A DNA stretch of 49,752 nucleotides from an uncultured Porphyromonadaceae bacterium. Lineage in GTDB: Bacteria > Bacteroidota > Bacteroidia > Bacteroidales > Muribaculaceae. Below are positions 27,406 through 36,530 of this stretch, piece by piece. Numbering within the stretch: position 1 is the stretch's first letter; each line of letters begins with the position of its first letter. Under the pieces are notes generated by a model, which did not search any database, was not told where the DNA came from, and saw only the letters and a program-made list of their open reading frames with translations. The stretch lies in the NCBI GenBank assembly GCA_902495245.1, contig CABUWI010000012.1, positions 1 to 49,752 on the forward strand, read 5' to 3'. Both the position numbers and the translations under genes were made by a program.

Positions 27406-27444
27406 AAAAAAGCAGCGCCGCGTCCCGAGGGAGGGGGCGCGGCG
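27406..27444 (-). terminator. Terminator of the first GH27 gene
   Basis: A 7-bp CGCCGCG/CGCGGCG stem (27416-27422 with 27438-27444) is followed on the minus strand by CTGCTTTTTT. It lies 23 bases after the stop at 27467. Confidence 0.8.
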
Positions 27445-27466
27445 TTGTTGAGTTTTCGGGGGTCAG

Positions 27467-30241
27467 TTACAGTGTGATTTTCTGCGAGACGGAGCGGCCG
27501 GCGCAGATGGCGTTGACAACGTAGACGCCCGGGGCGGCGGGAGCTGCCAGAGCGGCGCATTCGGCGTCGGTGGTGGTGGCGCCGAGCACTCGGCCCTGAA
27601 CGTCGCTGAGCAGAATGCGCTTGGAGGCGCCGTCGGTGCCGGGCAGGCAGACGTTGACCGTAGAGCCGTTGACTTCGACAGTCATGTTCTCCATGGCCTT
27701 CGAGGCGCCGATTTCGGCGATGCCGTCGGTGCCCTGGGCGCTGAAGCGGTAAACGGCGGTGGCGTGCGAGGGAATGGCCTTGCAGACGAACTGACCGTCA
27801 GATGCGGGCTCGGCGTCGGTGCGGTGTTCGACGTCGCGCACGTTATAGGCGGTTTCGGGGTTCATGCCGGGCACGTTGGCAAAGTCGATTGTGTAGTCCA
27901 GAGCCTTGTCAGAGAGGTTTGTAACCGAAACGGCCACGTCGCCGTTCTCCAGGTCTTTGGCCAGGACGAAGAATGTGGCGGGGTCGTGCATCAGCGGTTC
28001 GGCGGCCTGGCCCATGCGATCCTGATTGAGGGCAATCATCTCGGGGTTGGTCATAATCGAGAGGTCGTCGTCAGTGATGGGGTTGCGCAGGTCGAAGCTG
28101 AGCATCATGGGCGAGCTCCACATTGCCCAGAGGGCGAACTGTGTGCGATATTCGTCCTGGGTCATGCCGGCCTTGAGGCAGAGGTCGCTTGAGCTCTGGC
28201 CCTTGCCGTGGATTGCCGTAACGAGCATGTCGGCGTCGTTCCAGCGGTTCACGCCGTTGTAGAGCCAGAGGTTCTTCATGCCTTCGATAGACTGGAGCAC
28301 GCCGATGCCGCCGTTGACGCCCTGCCAGCAGTCGCGCACGTCGTAGGTTGCGCGCCATACGGGCGAGCCGAGTTGTGCGGCCCATTTCCAGGGTTCGCGC
28401 TGGCCCCATTCGCAGACAAAGAGGGTGATGTCGTATTTTTTGAGCTCATTGCCGAAGGTGCCGTAGCGTTCAATAGCGGTTGCAACGTCGCCGGGAGCGC
28501 CGCAATAGTCGACCTTGACGATGTCTACGCCCCATTCGTTATATTTTTCGGCGTCTTTGTCGTAGTAGCCGTGCGAGCCGAACTTGCCGTCGCAGGTTCT
28601 GGCGGCGACGTCAGAGTAGATGCCGAACTTGAGGCCTTTGGAGTGGACGTAGTCGCCGACGGCCTTCATGCCTTCGGGGAACTTGGAGGGGTGCTCGACG
28701 GGATAGCCGTCGTCGCCGCGGGCGTCTGCGTGCCAGCAGTCGTCGATGCAAAGGTAGTTATAGCCGGCGTCGACCAGACCGTTGCTGACGAATGCGTCGG
28801 CGGTCTGCTTTACAATATTTCCGCTGATGTTGCGGCCAACGACGTTCCAGCTGATCCAGCCCATCATGGGGGTGGGCTGCTGGAGGCTGTTGCTTACGGT
28901 GAGGGTGATTTCGGTGTTTTTGGTTTCTTCGCCCAGGGCAATGCTGACGGTGTAGGTGTAGGTGCCTTCGGTCTTGACAATGCCTTCGATGAGGTTACGC
29001 TCGGCGTTGAACGTCAGGCCTTCGGGGAGGTTTGAGGCGGTGATGACCGCGTCGGGGTTCGAGCAGCGCACTTTCTGCATGAACTTCACGCCGGGCTGCG
29101 AGAAGACGGCGGTGGCGGCCTGGAGATTAACGTCGAGCACGTCGGGGCTGACGGTTACGGGGCGGTTTGAGTTCTGTTCGACATATTCGAAGTAGGCGTT
29201 GGCAATGTCGACGTGGTCGTTGCTGTTGTTGACGCCCTTGTCGAATTCGAGCACGAGATATTTGTCGTCGGCGGCGAAGCCGTTGATGTCGACGGCCACG
29301 GCCTCCGTGTCGGCGCGCTTGATTGTGCCCTGGGCCACTGAGGTCTGCGAGTAGTTGTTCTTGACGATATAGACGTCATAGTTGCAGTTGCCCTCGTTGT
29401 TGGCTTCGTCGTCAATGCCTAACACGGCGTGGAAGCCGGTAACGGCGCCGTTGAGCTGAACGACGACCATTGCCGTGGCGTGGAGGCCTACGCCGCTTTC
29501 ATAGATGACACCTTTGAGCGTCAGCGGGTTGCCGTCGATGCTCTTGTCGGCCTTTACGGTGCCCCAGCCGTTGGTGCAGAGCGAGAGGTCGAGCGAGCTC
29601 AGCGGCACGATTTCGGCGCCGTTAGCGCCGGTTTCGGGCAGCGAGACCATGCTGTCCTGGAACATGAGTCCGGCGGGAATGATTGCGGGCACTTCGCCTT
29701 CGTAGGTGAAGCGGGCGTCGGCCCAGTCAACGTGGTCGGCCCATGCCTGGTCGCCCTGCAGGGCCTCGAGTTTCAGGTAGGTGTAGCCTTCGAGGCCTTC
29801 GAGGTTGATTTCGGCCGAGCGGGCGTCGGTCTGGCGGTTCAGGGTGCCGCGGGCCTTTTCGGTGGCGTCGGTCTCCGACGAGCCGTAGAGGGTAACGACG
29901 TATTCAAAGATGCCGTGGTTTGCCTTCTGGTCGGCGGCGTCGTCAACGCCGACGATGCAGTGGAAGGTCTTGGCGCCATTGAGCTCGACCACGCACACCG
30001 AGGTGGCGTGGGTGCCTACGCCGCTTTCGTAGACGTTGCCTTCAATGGTGATGGGGTTGTTCGAGGTTGCCTTGTTGGCGCGGACGGTTTCGCCGGCCAG
30101 GCAGGTGATGTTGGTCAGGCCGTCGAGCTCCGAGAGCTGCACGATGCCCGAGCCGGTGGTGGGTGCGATGGTCTCGGCCGTCGCGCCTGCTGCAAACCAG
30201 CTCAGCGCCAGGGCGCCTGCAATTTTTGCGAATGTGTTCAT
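27467..30241 (-). CDS. Secreted GH27 alpha-galactosidase-like enzyme, copy 1
   Basis: A 924-residue exported enzyme: signal peptide (1-22), two NPCBM-type carbohydrate-binding domains (about 28-175 and 190-360; both contain YESGVGTHA/YESGVGLHA), a putative Ig-like segment (365-455), and the GH27 barrel (about 460-735). A C-terminal beta domain and a sorting-type tail (SDVQGRV...GVYVVNAI) follow. The barrel shows TPMMGWISWN, YNYLCIDDCWH, GVDIVKVDYCG (nucleophile Asp) and NRWNDADML (acid/base Asp). It should remove terminal alpha-galactose, or a related sugar, at the cell surface. A paralogue lies directly upstream in transcription order. Each has its own promoter, so they can be expressed separately. 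Confidence 0.9.
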   Translation of the reverse strand: MNTFAKIAGALALSWFAAGATAETIAPTTGSGIVQLSELDGLTNITCLAGETVRANKATSNNPITIEGNVYESGVGTHATSVCVVELNGAKTFHCIVGVDDAADQKANHGIFEYVVTLYGSSETDATEKARGTLNRQTDARSAEINLEGLEGYTYLKLEALQGDQAWADHVDWADARFTYEGEVPAIIPAGLMFQDSMVSLPETGANGAEIVPLSSLDLSLCTNGWGTVKADKSIDGNPLTLKGVIYESGVGLHATAMVVVQLNGAVTGFHAVLGIDDEANNEGNCNYDVYIVKNNYSQTSVAQGTIKRADTEAVAVDINGFAADDKYLVLEFDKGVNNSNDHVDIANAYFEYVEQNSNRPVTVSPDVLDVNLQAATAVFSQPGVKFMQKVRCSNPDAVITASNLPEGLTFNAERNLIEGIVKTEGTYTYTVSIALGEETKNTEITLTVSNSLQQPTPMMGWISWNVVGRNISGNIVKQTADAFVSNGLVDAGYNYLCIDDCWHADARGDDGYPVEHPSKFPEGMKAVGDYVHSKGLKFGIYSDVAARTCDGKFGSHGYYDKDAEKYNEWGVDIVKVDYCGAPGDVATAIERYGTFGNELKKYDITLFVCEWGQREPWKWAAQLGSPVWRATYDVRDCWQGVNGGIGVLQSIEGMKNLWLYNGVNRWNDADMLVTAIHGKGQSSSDLCLKAGMTQDEYRTQFALWAMWSSPMMLSFDLRNPITDDDLSIMTNPEMIALNQDRMGQAAEPLMHDPATFFVLAKDLENGDVAVSVTNLSDKALDYTIDFANVPGMNPETAYNVRDVEHRTDAEPASDGQFVCKAIPSHATAVYRFSAQGTDGIAEIGASKAMENMTVEVNGSTVNVCLPGTDGASKRILLSDVQGRVLGATTTDAECAALAAPAAPGVYVVNAICAGRSVSQKITL

Positions 30242-30299
30242 TGGCTGATATGATTTAGGATTAAAAAATAATTTGCAGTTGTACAGATAGTTTGACCTA

Positions 30300-30307
30300 C
30301 AAAGATA
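30300..30307 (-). promoter_or_regulatory. Promoter box of GH27 copy 1
   Basis: TATCTTTG on the minus strand, about 58 bases before the ATG at 30241. No TTG element at standard spacing. Confidence 0.55.
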
Positions 30308-30384
30308 CGAATTTTAGTTTTTGCTCACTTAATTTTTAACACATGTTAACTGTTGTTTGCAAAGAGTGTTAAGAAAGGAGAGAG

Positions 30385-30486
30385 GGTTAAGGGCTAATGG
30401 TTAAGGGTTAAAAGTTGGGGGCGGATAAAAAGTAAGAGTTAAGGGCTCGGCATCAGAACCCTTAACTCTTAATTCTTAACCCTTAA
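30385..30486. repeat. TTAAGGG/TTAAGAG heptamer array folding into a hairpin
   Basis: Heptamers run in one direction (30385-30445), then in reverse complement (30459-30486). 30433-30445 and 30459-30471 are perfect 13-base complements. The structure may act as a terminator-like hairpin after GH27 copy 2. Heptamers of this family also occur at 3094 and 49124. Confidence 0.8.
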
Positions 30487-30491
30487 CTACG

Positions 30492-33275
30492 TTACAGGGT
30501 GATTTTCTGCGAGACGGAGCGGCCGGCGCAGATGGCGTTGACAACGTAGACGCCGGGGGCGGCGGGAGCTGCCAGGGCGGCACATTCGGCGTCGGTGGTG
30601 GCGTCGGCCATCACGCGGCCCTGCACGTCGCTGAGCAGAATGCGCTTGGAGGCGCCGGCGGTGCCGGGCATGCACACGTTGACCGTCGGGCCGCTGACTT
30701 CAACCGTCATGTTGTCCATGGCCTTCGAGGCGCCGATTTCGGCGATTCCGTCCTTGCCCTGCTCGCTGAAGCGGTAAACCACGGTTGCGTGCGAGCGAAT
30801 GGCGCTGCACACGAGGCGGCCGTCGGTGGCGGCGGGAAGGTCGGCGCGGTTCTGGACGTCGCGCACGTTGTAGGTAAGAGTTGCGTCCATGCCGGGAATG
30901 TCGGCAAAGTCGATGGTGTAGTCAAGTGGGCCGCCCGAGAGGTTGGTAACCGAAACGGCCACGTCGCCGTTTTCAAGGTCTTTGGCCAGCACGAGAAATG
31001 TTTTCGGGTCGTGCATGAGCGTCTCGCCGGCCTGGCCCATGCGGTCCTGGTCGAGTGCAATCATGTCGGGGTTGGTCATGATGGCCATGTCGTCGTCGGT
31101 AATGTCCTTTCTGATGTCGAAGCTGAGCATCAGGGGCGAGCTCCACATGCACCAGAGGGCGAACTGGGTGCGATATTCGTCCTGGGTCATGCCGGCGCCC
31201 GAGGCGCAGAGCTTGCTTGAGCTCTTGCCGGTTGCGTGAATGGCGGTTTCGAGCATGTCGGCGTCGTTCCAGCGGTTCACGCCGTTGTATTGCCAGATTC
31301 CCTTCATGCCGTCGATTGACTGCAGCACGCCGATGCCGAGACCCGTGCCGATCCAGCAGTCGCGGGTGTCGTAGGTGCAGCGCCACATGGGAGCGCCGAG
31401 TTCGGCACCCCAGGTCCAGGGTTCGCGCTGGCCCCACTCGCAGACGTAGAGAATGATGTCGCGGCCGGTGGCCTTGAAGGCGTTGCTGAAGGTGGTGTAG
31501 CGCTCAATGGCGGTGCGCTGGTCTTCGGGCGCGAAGCAATAGTCAATCTTCATGAGGTCCAGCTCCCATTCGGCATATTTTTTGGCGTCTTTCTCGTAGT
31601 AGCCGTGCGAGCCGTAAGCGCCGGCACACGTTTTGGCTGCCACGTCTGAATACATGCCGAACTTCAGGCCCTTTGAGTGGACATAGTCGCTGACGGCCTT
31701 GATTCCGTTGGGAAATTTGACGGCGTCTTCAACGGGGTCGCCGTTCGAGGCGCGCGCCGAGGCGTGCCATAGGTCGTCGATCTGCAGGTAGTTGTAGCCG
31801 GCGGCGAGGAGGCCTTTCGACACCATGGCGTCGGCGGTTTCCTTGACCACTTTCTCGGAGATATCGCCCTCGACGACGTTCCAGCTGGTCCAGCCCATCA
31901 TGGGTGTGGGCAGCTGCAGGTTGCGGCTGACGGTGAGGGTGATGGGCGTAACTTTGGTGTCCTGGCCGAGGGTTACGGCGGCATTGTAGGTGTAGGTGCC
32001 TTCGGTGTCGATTACGCCCTCGATGAGGCAGCGGTCGGCGTTGAAGCTGAGGCCGACGGGGAGGTCGGTAACGTTGAGCACGGCGTCGGGGCTCTGAACG
32101 CGCAGTTTCTGCATGAAGCGCACGCCGGGCTGCGAAAAGACGGTTTTGGCGGCGAGCAGGTCTACGTTGAGCACGTCGGGGCTCACGATGACGGGCGGGT
32201 TGGAGTTCTGCTCGACATATTCGAAGTAGGCGTTGGCAATGTCCACGTGGTCGTTGCTGTTGTTGGCGCCCTGGTCGAATTCGAGCACGAGGAAGCGGTC
32301 GTCGGCACCGAAGTCGTTGATGTCGACGGCCACGACGTCAGCGTCGGCGCGGCGTATGTTGCCGTGGGCCACGGAAACTTCCGTGTAGTCGTTTTTGACG
32401 ATGTAGACCTCATAGTCGCAGTTGCCCTCGTTGTTCGCTTCGTCGTCAATGCCGATTACGGCGTGGAAGGCGGTTGAGGCGCCGTTGAGCTGCACCACCA
32501 CCTTGGCGGGGGCGTGGAGGCCGACGCCGCTATTGTAGAGCTTGCCTTTGAGCATCAGCGGGTTGCCGTCGATGCTCTTGTCGGCCTTGATGGTGCCCCA
32601 GCCGTTGAGGCAGAGCGAGAGGTCGAGCGAGCTGAGCGGAATGATTTCGGCGCCGCCGGTGCCCGCGGCGGGGAGGTCGATAACGTCGCTCACGAACATT
32701 GTCTGCGGGTTGATGATTTCGGGCACGGTGCCCTCGTAGGTGAAGCGTGCGTCGGCCCAGTCTACGTGGTCGGCCCAGGTCTTTGCGCCGTCAATGGCCT
32801 CGAGTTTGAGATAGGTGTAGTTTTCGAGTCCTTCGAGGTTGATTTCGGCCGAATGGACGTCGTTGTGGCGGTCGAGAGTGCCCCGGGCTTTTTCGGTGGC
32901 GTCGTCGGCCGACGTGCCGTAAGCCGTAACGACATATTCAAAGATGCCGCACTGGGCGGTGAGTTCGGCGCCGTCGTCAACGCCGACGATGCAATGGAAG
33001 GTCTTTGCGCCGTTGAGCTCGACCACGCACACCGAGGGGGCGTGAGTGCCGACGCCGCTCTCGTAGACGTTGCCTTCGATGGTCATGGGGTTGTCGGTCG
33101 TCGACTTGTTTGCGCGCACGGCCTGGCCGGGCATGCAGGTAATGTTGGTCAGGCCGTCGAGCTCCGAGAGCTGCACGATGCCCTCGCCGGTGGTCGGCGC
33201 GATGGTTTCGGCTGTCGCGCCTGCCGCCGACCAGCTCAGCACCATGACGCCTGCAATTTTTGCAAATGTGTTCAT
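30492..33275 (-). CDS. Secreted GH27 alpha-galactosidase-like enzyme, copy 2
   Basis: A 927-residue paralogue of the gene at 27467-30241 with the same domain order: signal peptide, two NPCBM domains, Ig-like segment, GH27 barrel and sorting-type tail. Catalytic motifs remain: LDLMKIDYCF (nucleophile Asp) and NRWNDADML. Differences near the substrate pocket (DYCFAPEDQ here, DYCGAPGDV in copy 1; DDLWH here, DDCWH in copy 1) suggest altered substrate preference. The last ~230 coding bases of the two copies are almost identical in DNA, more than the middle, hinting at recent gene conversion. It shares a divergent promoter region with the surA-like gene. Confidence 0.9.
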   Translation of the reverse strand: MNTFAKIAGVMVLSWSAAGATAETIAPTTGEGIVQLSELDGLTNITCMPGQAVRANKSTTDNPMTIEGNVYESGVGTHAPSVCVVELNGAKTFHCIVGVDDGAELTAQCGIFEYVVTAYGTSADDATEKARGTLDRHNDVHSAEINLEGLENYTYLKLEAIDGAKTWADHVDWADARFTYEGTVPEIINPQTMFVSDVIDLPAAGTGGAEIIPLSSLDLSLCLNGWGTIKADKSIDGNPLMLKGKLYNSGVGLHAPAKVVVQLNGASTAFHAVIGIDDEANNEGNCDYEVYIVKNDYTEVSVAHGNIRRADADVVAVDINDFGADDRFLVLEFDQGANNSNDHVDIANAYFEYVEQNSNPPVIVSPDVLNVDLLAAKTVFSQPGVRFMQKLRVQSPDAVLNVTDLPVGLSFNADRCLIEGVIDTEGTYTYNAAVTLGQDTKVTPITLTVSRNLQLPTPMMGWTSWNVVEGDISEKVVKETADAMVSKGLLAAGYNYLQIDDLWHASARASNGDPVEDAVKFPNGIKAVSDYVHSKGLKFGMYSDVAAKTCAGAYGSHGYYEKDAKKYAEWELDLMKIDYCFAPEDQRTAIERYTTFSNAFKATGRDIILYVCEWGQREPWTWGAELGAPMWRCTYDTRDCWIGTGLGIGVLQSIDGMKGIWQYNGVNRWNDADMLETAIHATGKSSSKLCASGAGMTQDEYRTQFALWCMWSSPLMLSFDIRKDITDDDMAIMTNPDMIALDQDRMGQAGETLMHDPKTFLVLAKDLENGDVAVSVTNLSGGPLDYTIDFADIPGMDATLTYNVRDVQNRADLPAATDGRLVCSAIRSHATVVYRFSEQGKDGIAEIGASKAMDNMTVEVSGPTVNVCMPGTAGASKRILLSDVQGRVMADATTDAECAALAAPAAPGVYVVNAICAGRSVSQKITL

Positions 33276-33319
33276 TGGCTTAAGGGAGGTGATGATTTAA
33301 GATTAAAAAATTTTTGCAG

Positions 33320-33327
33320 CAAATTTA
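33320..33327 (-). promoter_or_regulatory. Promoter box of GH27 copy 2
   Basis: TAAATTTG on the minus strand, about 45 bases before the ATG at 33275. It is divergent with the plus-strand box at 33372; both are embedded in CGTAAATTTGC. Confidence 0.65.
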
Positions 33328-33371
33328 CGCATAAAAAATGTAAAAATAGCCATGTTACGCGAAAAAATCCG

Positions 33372-33379
33372 TAAATTTG
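33372..33379 (+). promoter_or_regulatory. Promoter box of the surA-lptA-like operon
   Basis: TAAATTTG at 33372-33379. It lies downstream of an in-frame ATG at 33352, so translation probably starts later, at GTG 33406. Confidence 0.65.
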
Positions 33380-33405
33380 CGCCAAATATTAACGTTTCGG
33401 AAACT

Positions 33406-34767
33406 GTGAAATTACGTAAACTTTTATATTTCCTGGTGCCTGCGGCATGTTTCGCGTCGCTGAGTGCCGCCGGCCCCGAGGACAATGTGGCCGAAGAGGT
33501 GGTGTGGCTCATCGGCGACCAGCCCATATGGCGGTCGGAGGTCGAATCGTCGCTGACCGAGATGCGCCAGGAGCGCTTCCCCATCAAGGGCGACCCCTAC
33601 TGTTTCGTGCCCGAGCAGATTGCGCTTGAGCGCATCTATCTCCATCAGGCCGACCTCGACACCATTGAGGCGCCCCCGGCCCAGATTGGCGCGCAGGTCG
33701 ACTCGCGCATCAACGAGTGGATTGCCCAGGCCGGCTCGCGCGAGCAGCTCGAGCAGTATATGCACAAGTCCATTCCCGAGCTGCGTCAGTTTCTGACCGA
33801 GAACATGGTCAACAGCTATCGCGTCGGCCAGGTGCAGCAGAAGCTCGTCAGCAAGGTCAAGCCCACGCCCTCGCAGGTGCGCCGCTATTTCGACCGCCTC
33901 CCCTCCGACTCCGTGCCCTTCGTGCCCACTCAGGTCGAGGTGGAGATAATCACCCTTAACCCCGTGATTCCCCGTCAGGAAATCGACGACATCAAGGAGA
34001 GGCTGCGCGGATATGCCGAACGCGTCAACAACGGCACCGACCAGTTCTCGACCCTCGCCGTGCTCTACAGCGAAGACGGCTCGTCGGCCTATGGCGGCGA
34101 AATCGGCTTCCGCACTCGCGCAGGCCTCGTGCCCGAATATGCCGAGGTGGCCTTCGGCCTCAAAGACCCCCAGAAGGCCTCGCAGGTGGTCGAGACCGAA
34201 TATGGCTTCCACATCATTCAGCTCATCGAGCGCAAGGGCGACCGAGTCAACACGCGCCACATTCTGATTCGCCCCAAGGTGGCCGAAAAAGACCTCAACG
34301 ATGCCCGCCTGCGCCTCGACTCGATCCGCGCCGACATTCTCGACGAGAAGTTCACCTTCGAGGCCGCTGCCGGAGTGCTGAGCCAGGACAAGGACACCCG
34401 CAACAACCACGGCCTGATGACCAACCGGGACACCGGCACGTCGCAGTTCGAGATGAGCCAGCTCCCCGCCGAGATTGCCCGCGCCGTGGCCGACTTGAAG
34501 CCCGGCCAGGTTAGCAAGGCGTTCGTCATGAAGCACCCCTCGAACTCGGCCGACGTCGTCTGCATCGCCAAGCTTAAAAGCCGCACCGACGCCCACCGCG
34601 CCAACCTCAGCGACGACTATCAGCTGATTCGCGAAATGGCCATAAACGCCGAGCGCGAGCGCATTCTCAAAGACTGGGTCGACAAGAAGATAGCCACCAC
34701 CTACATCAGGGTCGAACCGGGCTGGAACGACTGCCCCGACTGGCGACATAACTGGCTCAAGAAGTGA
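33406..34767 (+). CDS. SurA-like periplasmic peptidyl-prolyl isomerase/chaperone
   Basis: A 453-residue exported protein. A signal peptide (MKLRKLLYFLVPAACFASLSAA) follows a GTG start at 33406. An N-terminal SurA chaperone region (about 25-150) precedes two parvulin-type domains: about 155-265 (FSTLAVLYSEDGSSAYGGEIGF) and 270-385 (NTRHILIRPKV). The role is folding and escorting outer-membrane proteins in the periplasm. I rejected the ATG at 33352 because it lies before the promoter box and gives no signal peptide. The stop overlaps the next ATG by one base (TGATG), coupling it to an LptA/OstA-like protein, another envelope factor. Confidence 0.88.
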   Translation: MKLRKLLYFLVPAACFASLSAAGPEDNVAEEVVWLIGDQPIWRSEVESSLTEMRQERFPIKGDPYCFVPEQIALERIYLHQADLDTIEAPPAQIGAQVDSRINEWIAQAGSREQLEQYMHKSIPELRQFLTENMVNSYRVGQVQQKLVSKVKPTPSQVRRYFDRLPSDSVPFVPTQVEVEIITLNPVIPRQEIDDIKERLRGYAERVNNGTDQFSTLAVLYSEDGSSAYGGEIGFRTRAGLVPEYAEVAFGLKDPQKASQVVETEYGFHIIQLIERKGDRVNTRHILIRPKVAEKDLNDARLRLDSIRADILDEKFTFEAAAGVLSQDKDTRNNHGLMTNRDTGTSQFEMSQLPAEIARAVADLKPGQVSKAFVMKHPSNSADVVCIAKLKSRTDAHRANLSDDYQLIREMAINAERERILKDWVDKKIATTYIRVEPGWNDCPDWRHNWLKK

Positions 34768-36389
34768 TGCGCTCGTCCAGGCTGCTGCTCCCGGCCGCAA
34801 TCATGGCCGCCGGCGCTTGGGCGGCCGCACCGCGCAATCCCCTGCTCGCGCCCGACCCCACACCCATCGCCCCGACCGTGCCGACGGCCAACCGCCACGC
34901 CCCCGGCAAGCTCTTTCTCGAGCAGGCCGACTCGCTCGTGGTCGGCCCCGACCGCCCCGGCGCGCAGAAGCTGGTGGGCAACGTGGTGTTCCGCCAGGGC
35001 GACATGTTCATGTATTGCGACAGCGCCCTCTTCTACTCCTCGCCCTCCGAGCGCGCCGACTCGATGGAGGCCTACGGAAACATTCGCATGGAGCAGGGCG
35101 ACACGCTCTTCCTCTACGGCGACTACATGGACTACAGCGGCTCGCAGCAGCTGGCCACCGTCTATGGCGAGGGGCGCGACGTGCGCCTCATCAACCGCGA
35201 CGTAACCCTGACCGCCCCGATTCTGCACTATTCTCAGCTCTACAACCTCGGCTACTACGAAGACGGCGGCAAACTGACCGACCCCGGAAACGAGCTGACA
35301 TCGCTCGAGGGAGAATATGCCCCGCCCACCAAGGAGGCCAACTTCTACGGTCGCGTGCGCCTGCGCGGCGTCAGCAACAAGGGCGACTCCATATGGGTCT
35401 ACACCGACACCCTGCTCTACAACACGGCCACGCGCATGGCCGAGCTCCCCGTCTGGTCGCGCATTCTCGGCCGCGACGGCGACATCGAGACCACCCTCGG
35501 ATTCTTCGACACGGCGGCCAACCGCGCCACCCTGCTCAACCGCTCGACCGTTTACACCCGCCGCGGAAACACCCTCACCGGCGACTCGCTAATCTACGAC
35601 CGCTCATCGGGCATCGGCGAGGCTTTCGGCAACATGGTGCTCACCGACTCGGCCCGCTCGGTTACCGTCGAGGGCGACTATGGCTTCTACAACGAGCTGA
35701 CCGACAGCGCCTACTGCACCGGCCGCGCCCGGGTGCTCGAATACTCGCAGGGCGCCGACACGCTCTACCTCCACGGCGAGGTTATCCGCACCTTCGTCAG
35801 CATGCCCGACTCCGTGCGCCTGCTCGTCGCCGCGCCCGCCGTGCGCTTCTGGCGCACCGACCTCCAGGGCGTCTGCGACTCCCTGACCTTCGTCGAGGCC
35901 GACTCGACCCTGCGCATGGACCGCGACCCCGTCGTGTGGAACGAAAACCGCCAGGTCTTCGGCAACCGCATCATCGTCCACCTCAACGACTCCACGGTCG
36001 ACAAGGCCCTGCTGCCTGACTTCGGCTTCCTGGCCGAACAGGTCGAGGGCGACTACTTCAACCAGCTCAGCGGCCGCGAAATGACCGCATGGTTCACCGA
36101 CGGCGAGCTCTCGCGCCTCGACGTCAGCGGCTCCGTTCAGGCCATAATGCTGCCCCAGGAAAACGACTCGACCTACAACAAGATTGCCAACGTCGAATCC
36201 TCCTTCCTCTCGGCCACATTCAAAGGCCGCGAAATCGAGCGCGTCAAGCTCTGGGACGAGACCTCCGGCACCGTTACACCCCTCTATCTCGCCAAGCGCT
36301 CGCTCTTCCGCCTGCCCAAGTTCAAATGGCTCGAAGCCGACCGCCCCACCGGCCCCGACGACATCTTTCCCCGCCCCCGCCCTCTGTAG
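34767..36389 (+). CDS. OstA/LptA-like lipopolysaccharide-transport protein
   Basis: A 540-residue protein with signal peptide (about 1-20). It consists of repeated beta-strand units of the OstA_N type (VGNVVFRQGDMFMYCDSALFY, YGNIRMEQGDTLFLYGDYMD, YGRVRLRGVSNKGDSIWVYTD), which build the beta-jellyroll bridge that carries LPS across the periplasm. It is longer than E. coli LptA (about 185 residues), as usual for Bacteroidota, and lacks the LptD barrel. It is coupled to the SurA-like gene by overlapping stop/start. An in-frame GTG at 34764 is possible but the ATG is preferred. Confidence 0.87.
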   Translation: MRSSRLLLPAAIMAAGAWAAAPRNPLLAPDPTPIAPTVPTANRHAPGKLFLEQADSLVVGPDRPGAQKLVGNVVFRQGDMFMYCDSALFYSSPSERADSMEAYGNIRMEQGDTLFLYGDYMDYSGSQQLATVYGEGRDVRLINRDVTLTAPILHYSQLYNLGYYEDGGKLTDPGNELTSLEGEYAPPTKEANFYGRVRLRGVSNKGDSIWVYTDTLLYNTATRMAELPVWSRILGRDGDIETTLGFFDTAANRATLLNRSTVYTRRGNTLTGDSLIYDRSSGIGEAFGNMVLTDSARSVTVEGDYGFYNELTDSAYCTGRARVLEYSQGADTLYLHGEVIRTFVSMPDSVRLLVAAPAVRFWRTDLQGVCDSLTFVEADSTLRMDRDPVVWNENRQVFGNRIIVHLNDSTVDKALLPDFGFLAEQVEGDYFNQLSGREMTAWFTDGELSRLDVSGSVQAIMLPQENDSTYNKIANVESSFLSATFKGREIERVKLWDETSGTVTPLYLAKRSLFRLPKFKWLEADRPTGPDDIFPRPRPL

Positions 36390-36481
36390 GGACGCACGGC
36401 CCGTGCGTCCGCCGTTAATGGCCAATGTTGCAGCAAGTTAGATGCTTCGCAATGCGGACGCACGAGCCGTGCGTCCCTACA
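36384..36481. repeat. Inverted pair of REP-like palindromes (BIME-like), second site
   Basis: Copies at 36384-36411 and 36455-36481 face opposite ways, with CCTAC tails outside, as at 11723-11816. The pair lies between the convergent LptA-like and portal genes, beginning within the last codons of the former. Confidence 0.85.
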
Positions 36482-36505
36482 AGTATTTGGCACGAAACGG
36501 TCCGC

Positions 36506-36530
36506 GGAAGAATCCGCGGCTCTCCTATTG
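36506..36530. repeat. Partial composite element at the portal gene end
   Basis: CCGCGGAAGAATCCGCGGC followed by TCTCCTATTGG matches pieces of the composite element at 49124-49385 (GCCGCGGATTCTTCCGCGG and CCAATAGGAGAG). The portal stop codon (TAG on the minus strand) is inside the shared CCAATAGGAGAG. Confidence 0.7.

Noticed and set aside
33424..34800. 458-codon minus-strand open frame opposite the SurA-like gene
   Set aside because: It mirrors a well-supported plus-strand gene; high third-position GC keeps antisense frames open. No family features or promoter.
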